A stretch of DNA of 64,000 nucleotides. Source: Beverwykella pulmonaria (lineage: Eukaryota > Ascomycota > Dothideomycetes > Pleosporales > Melanommataceae). This document shows, piece by piece, positions 59,413-64,000 of the stretch. The notes below the pieces were generated by a model that was given only the letters and a program-made list of their open reading frames with translations, was not told the DNA's origin and made no database searches. The first letter of the stretch is position 1. Each line of letters begins with the position of its first letter. The stretch spans positions 880,201 to 944,200 of the forward strand of contig BCHH01000007.1 of the NCBI GenBank assembly GCA_001599595.1, read 5' to 3'. A program made the position numbers and the translations under genes.

Positions 59413-59929
59413 AAGAAGAAGAGTATATCGAGTATATTTGAGTGGGGGGTGGGAGATGTGGATACTTGGATGTGTCTGAAAAGACTAAAGAAATAGAGAG
59501 AGGAATTGGAAGCACACGTCGAGGTTCAAGAGATGGAGTGAAACCACTACTCACATGTTCCTTTTCTCTAGGAAATCATCAGTTCTTGCGTTATTTGAGT
59601 TTTCTAGTCGAAGTCCCTCGTCACGTGTACCTCAAACCGGGTCTTCGGGTGAATAGGTACTTCACGCAATATAGGTAAATTGACCCACTGTACTCCATAG
59701 ACCGAGCACTAGTGCTGTTTATTCGAAGGATCTGCTCGTGAGCGAACTGTGCCCCGGATCATATGCAGCCTGCAGTTATTTAGCTTGAGTTAAAGAAAAC
59801 ATATCTCTCAGGTAGCTTCCTCTCTCTTTTCGCCTTCGTCGCACAGCAAATTCTTCCTAATCTTATCATTGTCCAGAATCTCTTCGCTCCGAGGCCGCTT
59901 AACCGTAGTGGTTTTGACAGTGGTTGGAA
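59413..59929. other. Intergenic region
   Basis: No supported gene; contains the promoter of the following small secreted protein. Confidence 0.4.
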
Positions 59930-60640
59930 ATGAAGCTCTTCCGGTTATCACTACTTTCATCCCTCGCTCTCCCTTGCCTCACAACCGCTCTACCCAACGA
60001 CTACATCGGCCACGGCCACCTCATAGCCCAAAATGCATCTTATATCTCCTACCCCGAGCAAATCAAGACGGCTGGTTGCATCACCGACTCGTTCCACTGG
60101 ACCCTCAACACCTCCCAATGCGGTCTTTTCTACAGCGCACGTGGAAAGTTCTATAAGAAACCGGGCCACTACCAGTATGTGCTCAAGTCTCGCAATGGTC
60201 TGTGTGGTCTGGGCGAGCAGGACGAAGTCGTTTGCGGGAAGTGGGCGGGCGTAGGCGAGGGCCCGCTGAATGGGACGGATGATGGGAGGGGGGCAGATGG
60301 GAGGGCGGTTCTGGAGGGGGCGCCGAGGGTGCTGAAGGAAGGGAGTTGGTGGGCGGTACGTTTATGCTTTCTAACTTTTCCTGTTTGAAATCGTCGAGAA
60401 GGGGGGAAGCTGATGTTGGATGATGTGAAGATGGTCATTTCAAGTCTCCCTTCCGAGGCCAACGAGCTGCGCTTCACCGCCGCCGACACAAACTTCCAGA
60501 AGTGGTGGTCGGATGGCCTCCCTACGGCCGATCGGGATACATCGCTGTGGAATTATATCGACGGTGACCATCCGATTGTGAATGTCACGCTGAACCAGCG
60601 AGATGTTGGAGCGAGAATCTTTTGGGAGGCTCTCGCTTGA
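59930..60640 (+). CDS. Small secreted protein of unknown function (218 aa)
   Basis: Exons 59930-60355 and 60410-60640, joined by a 54-nt intron (donor GTACGT, branch TTCTAAC, acceptor GGAAG). The next in-frame acceptor, at 60430, would remove seven further residues. Signal peptide MKLFRLSLLSSLALPCLTTA. The mature protein has four to five Cys, including GCITDSFHWTLNTSQCGLFY and NGLCGLGEQDEVVCGKW, and the second exon ends in DHPIVNVTLNQRDVGARIFW then EALA. No domain is recognised. The Cys spacing and signal peptide suggest an apoplastic or wall protein. The G-rich stretch at 60240-60350 encodes a low-complexity Gly/Asp region. Confidence 0.65.
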
Positions 60641-61661
60641 AGCCAAGTATTGCCGAAACACGGGCGATGGAGATGATCGACAGCATATACTGTGGTTACT
60701 GAGATAAGTTTTGTGTATTTGCCACAGCGCCACTGGCATTCCTCAGCAGCTGATCAAGTGCTTTTAGAAGCTTGATAGGCCTTTTAAATACTTTTATGGA
60801 AAAGTGACTTATCACCTGCCTACCTGGACGTAAACAACCGTATCTGTAGCTGTATTGTAAAAATTTATATATAAAACTACCAGGGTTGGCATCAGTGGCA
60901 ATATACAAAACTTATCCCGGCAACCACAGTCCAGTTATACAAGGGTCTAGCCGGTGCGGGTCGGCCGGTCCCTCCTGCTAGCGTCGCTAAGGTGTTCGTC
61001 TATTTCTTAAGACTTTACAATAATTAGCATATTTTGTTTGGTCGCTTGCAAAACAGCTTTCTGCGGGCGCGATTTCGTGGGTTGTTGTGCATCAAGTTTG
61101 GAGGCAGTTGCTGCGAGGCTGATTGCACCGGTAAAGAAATGTTTGCTTGAGTCGTAGGGCGCGTTTAAGCTAATCGTACTTCGCGCGAGGCATTCCGCTC
61201 CGTAAGAAAACATTGTGAGTGTTCTGAGATGCAGATTGAAGAGTAGTTCAAGACTAATCATTCGACTGCCGACGCTGTTGCCTGGTGTGAGAGGTGATGT
61301 TGGCAGTTGACCACGTAGCACTGCTGCGCCCACGTCACTGACAAAAAAACACGCACACCTAAAACTTGCGAAGGAACATACATGCCTTCTATACCGGTAA
61401 GCAGAAATTAATTGATAAAACTCTAACACTACTATAGAGGAGGATAATATGCCTTGCTTTTGAATTATAATACCTTGTTGTCATGTTGTAACAAGTAAGT
61501 AAAAAAGGTTCGATTTTGGTGTTAGCCTTCGTTTTGGTGGGCGCTTTTTTTTGTCAGCCGCGTGCCCCCATCAGCCCGTCCGCAGCTTGCTCGTTTGAGG
61601 AAGCCAAAAGTATATATGCTAGCCTTTATCGAGCAGGCATTGAGCCCACCATATCCTCAAA
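60641..61661. other. AT-rich, gene-poor region before the HET gene
   Basis: A minus-strand frame at 61007-61429 (about 140 codons) has no recognisable motif. The region looks partly RIP-mutated (TTTATATATAAAAC at about 60865). I would not call a gene here. Confidence 0.4.
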
Positions 61662-63400
61662 ATGCCCTCAGTATCCTCCTACCAACACCAACCGCTTGAG
61701 CCTGGCGAGATCCGGCTTTTGCAGCTTCTCCCAGGAAGGCCGCATATTCAAAATGACCCCATTCGTTTTCACATCGTTCATACATCCTTTGCACGATGCC
61801 TTATCCCCGATTCTTTCTTCTCATACGAGGCCGTATCGTACGTATGGGGCGGGGATCGCACAGATCCAGTCTACTGCAACGACCGCGAAATTTTAGTTCC
61901 ATCAAACCTCATCTCCGCGCTTTCAAGGCTCCGAGAGACAATGCCAGAGTATCCAGGTTTTCACCGAACGCTTTGGGTGGATTCAATATGCATAAATCAG
62001 AACGATGTAGAGGAGCGCGGTCACCAAGTTCGACTTATGAGGGACATATATTCGCATGCAGCGAGGGTGATCATATGGCTTGGGACGGATCAAGAGGTAG
62101 AGGACAGCCTGACGGGAATCAAATATGGGCGTCCAAATCCATCTCATATCGACCCAAAATTGGAACTTACATACTTTGTGCGCTGGGGCATTTCGGTGGC
62201 CACAATCTTCGATCAACCTTGGTTCCAGAGAGTATGGGTGATCCAAGAGGTCGTGTTTGCAGCTACGGTAATTGTCTTGAGCGGGAAAGAATCGATCAAG
62301 TGGGAGCAGTTGGTGGATGCTGCAATGGCGGGTAGAGTAGCTCCTGACCTCACAGCGTTGCAGAGGATGCGGTGTGATGCTGTCCTTGGCATAGAGTGTC
62401 TGAGGAATCAAATTCGAAAGGACAGCCCTTCAGATTCTGACCTGCGACACTGTGAGTATAGCAAGGATCATCTAGAGATTGTATACCTAACACTTCACCT
62501 AAAGGCTCGAACAACCACCCATCCATGATATACCAACGGCTCAAGCTCGCCCTTGAATCGGGCACCTTTGCCCGCCTACCAAAAGATCTGTTAGAATTAG
62601 CGGAGCTGTTTAGGTCTTATTCGGCAACGGATCCGCGTGACAAGATCTACGCGATTCTCGGACTGGCCTCGGCATTGGAGACGGATAGGCTTGCTTCACG
62701 TATAGATGCCAACTATGATCTAAGCGTGAAGGATTTATACCTGGCATTCGCTCGCCTTGTTATATCGGGTCCTAACGCCTTAAGGCTTCTTCGAAATGTG
62801 AATGGATCAAGAGAGAAATCATCCAATCTTCCCTCTTGGGTGCCTGATTGGAACACGTCTTTGAAGTTACGGCCACTGGCAGAGCTGTGTAGACCAGATT
62901 ACCTACTCCCCAGCCAAAGAGCTATCCTCATAAAGCAACCAAATTTAGACGTATTGAAACTTGCCGGAAAGTGCATAGACACAATCAAAGCCGTAGGGGA
63001 GGTCCTCAACGAATCGTCAGGCGGAAAAAGCTTGCAAATTTGGGATTCCTGGATGTCTCTTGGATGGAAACATGGATTTACGCCACCTAAAGCATTCAAC
63101 TGGAATGCTTTCTCAGTTCCTCAAGATTATAGAGATCCATTCCCCAAGCACTGTGGCGAGATCTGTTTGGGAAGACGATATCTTTTGACTGAGCAGTGGC
63201 GTTCCGGTCTCGCACCCGCAGGTGCCAAAGTAGGCGATAAAATCATTCTGTTTCCTGGAGCCGACCTTCCATTCATTGTTAGCCAGGATAAATCTGACAA
63301 CGTGTTTTATATTGTTGGAGAATGTTACCTGGATCGCGTTATCTTGGACAGCCTTATGCAAGAGAAGGCGTATAAAACAGGTGTATATTACCTAAAATAG
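61662..63400 (+). CDS. HET-domain (heterokaryon incompatibility-type) protein (561 aa)
   Basis: Exons 61662-62451 and 62505-63400; 53-nt intron (GTGAGT...TAAAG). The N-terminal HET domain is complete: SFFSYEAVSYVWGGDR (block 1), RTLWVDSICINQNDVEERGH then QVRLMRDIYSHA (block 2) and WFQRVWVIQEVVFA (block 3). The second exon has SYSATDPRDKIYAILGLASA, a stretch found in the large stand-alone HET family of Pezizomycotina. A C-terminal GRRYLLTEQWRSGLAPAGAK segment is also typical. HET proteins trigger cell death on non-self fusion, but most members of this family have no assigned partner. The local DNA is AT-rich. Confidence 0.92.
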
Positions 63401-64000
63401 TGCTTCACTATATGTATGAAGTATGGATAACGTATAATTTAGAGACCCTTATATGGATACCCTTAGAGTATTGGCTGTCACGCTCAGCTGTGTCGGGGAA
63501 GACGATTGGTATCGGTGTTAGATCTAGAAAAGTATGGATGCGCAGTATTAAGCTTCAAGAATCCTAAGAACTTATCTTGTTAATTAATATTTTCTTAATA
63601 TTTCTATTTTATAAAGAGGTTCCGGCTGACTGTGAATATACAGTTCGAGAATCCACAGGCCAGGAAAGCTAGTAAGAGAATTACCTTAAAGGGTTGCCAT
63701 GCTTAAGGTTTGTTAGAGGCAGACGAACGCCTTGATCACGTTAGCAGGGAGGGCATGACCTTGTACATAAGGGTTTTTAGTGCGATCCCATGCTGCCACC
63801 ATAACTATTCACGATTACAACACGGTATCGCTGCAAGCGCTCGAAATCCATTTACCAGAAAAGAGAAGTATGGCTGGTCACTGCAGCTTTTCGAGGGACG
63901 AGTTCGTTTAGAAACTGGGCCACAATAGTAAGAAAGTGCATCCTGAGTTTGGCCATGGTGCTGCAGAGATCGACAGGAGAAAGAGTTGTCGGCATACTGC
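63401..64000. other. AT-rich non-coding end of window
   Basis: No gene is supported; includes TTAATTAATATTTTCTTAAT at about 63580. Probably 3' flank of the HET gene and transposon-derived sequence. Confidence 0.4.

Noticed and set aside
61007..61429. 140-codon minus-strand frame before the HET gene
   Set aside because: No recognisable motif, AT-rich surroundings, no supporting splice pattern.

Overview
The window is a 64 kb piece of a filamentous ascomycete nuclear genome (Pezizomycotina, probably Dothideomycetes). The evidence is short GT-AG introns (about 45-180 nt) with CTAAC/CTGAC-like branch sites, single-gene units on both strands, NACHT/WD40 and HET-domain genes, and fungus-typical families (WSC, GFA, tyrosinase, carboxymuconate cyclase, ATP25, Asi3-like). 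There are no operons and I saw no tRNA, rRNA or CRISPR. Most genes are split, so the models below were built by joining open frames at splice sites and checking that the frame is kept across every junction.

Layout. 0-4.6 kb is accessory and partly degraded: the 3' end of a WD40-repeat (NLR-type) gene, an alpha/beta hydrolase, a decayed Tc1/mariner transposase, an AT-rich stretch with a perfect 39-nt hairpin, and gene-poor sequence. 4.7-13.9 kb (all minus strand) holds a divergent Hsp70/actin-like protein, a UFO1-type F-box/WD40/UIM protein and an Asi3-like multi-spanning RING ubiquitin ligase. 14.8-23.1 kb (all plus) holds a secreted WSC protein, a GFA-type protein, homocitrate synthase with an upstream TGACTCA site, isopentenyl-diphosphate isomerase and a GNAT acetyltransferase. 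24-39.3 kb holds a low-complexity LPPELR-motif protein, NUF2, a large basic Ser/Arg-rich protein, a mitochondrial thioredoxin, mitochondrial ribosomal protein uS12m and a cysteine-rich secreted protein.

The most unusual locus is 39.4-42.7 kb (minus): an apparently intact 13-exon, 902-codon gene for a MULE-like DDE transposase relative. Ten of its 12 introns carry an exact copy of AAC[ACG]TGTT or its complement. Its start codon lies only 170 bp from that of the ribosome-biogenesis gene URB1.

42.9-57.5 kb is mainly conserved housekeeping: URB1, an eIF4E-transporter-like proline-rich protein, a secreted tyrosinase, NMD3, and an ATP25 homologue that has an internal 39-bp repeat expansion and appears to lack the usual C-terminal half. 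58-64 kb holds a secreted carboxymuconate-cyclase-like beta-propeller, a small secreted protein, AT-rich sequence and a HET-domain protein. The window therefore runs between two non-self-recognition-type genes with a conserved core between them. Three ribosome-biogenesis or translation genes (URB1, NMD3, uS12m), several mitochondrial genes (thioredoxin, uS12m, ATP25) and two ubiquitin-ligase components lie close together, but nothing indicates co-regulated clusters.
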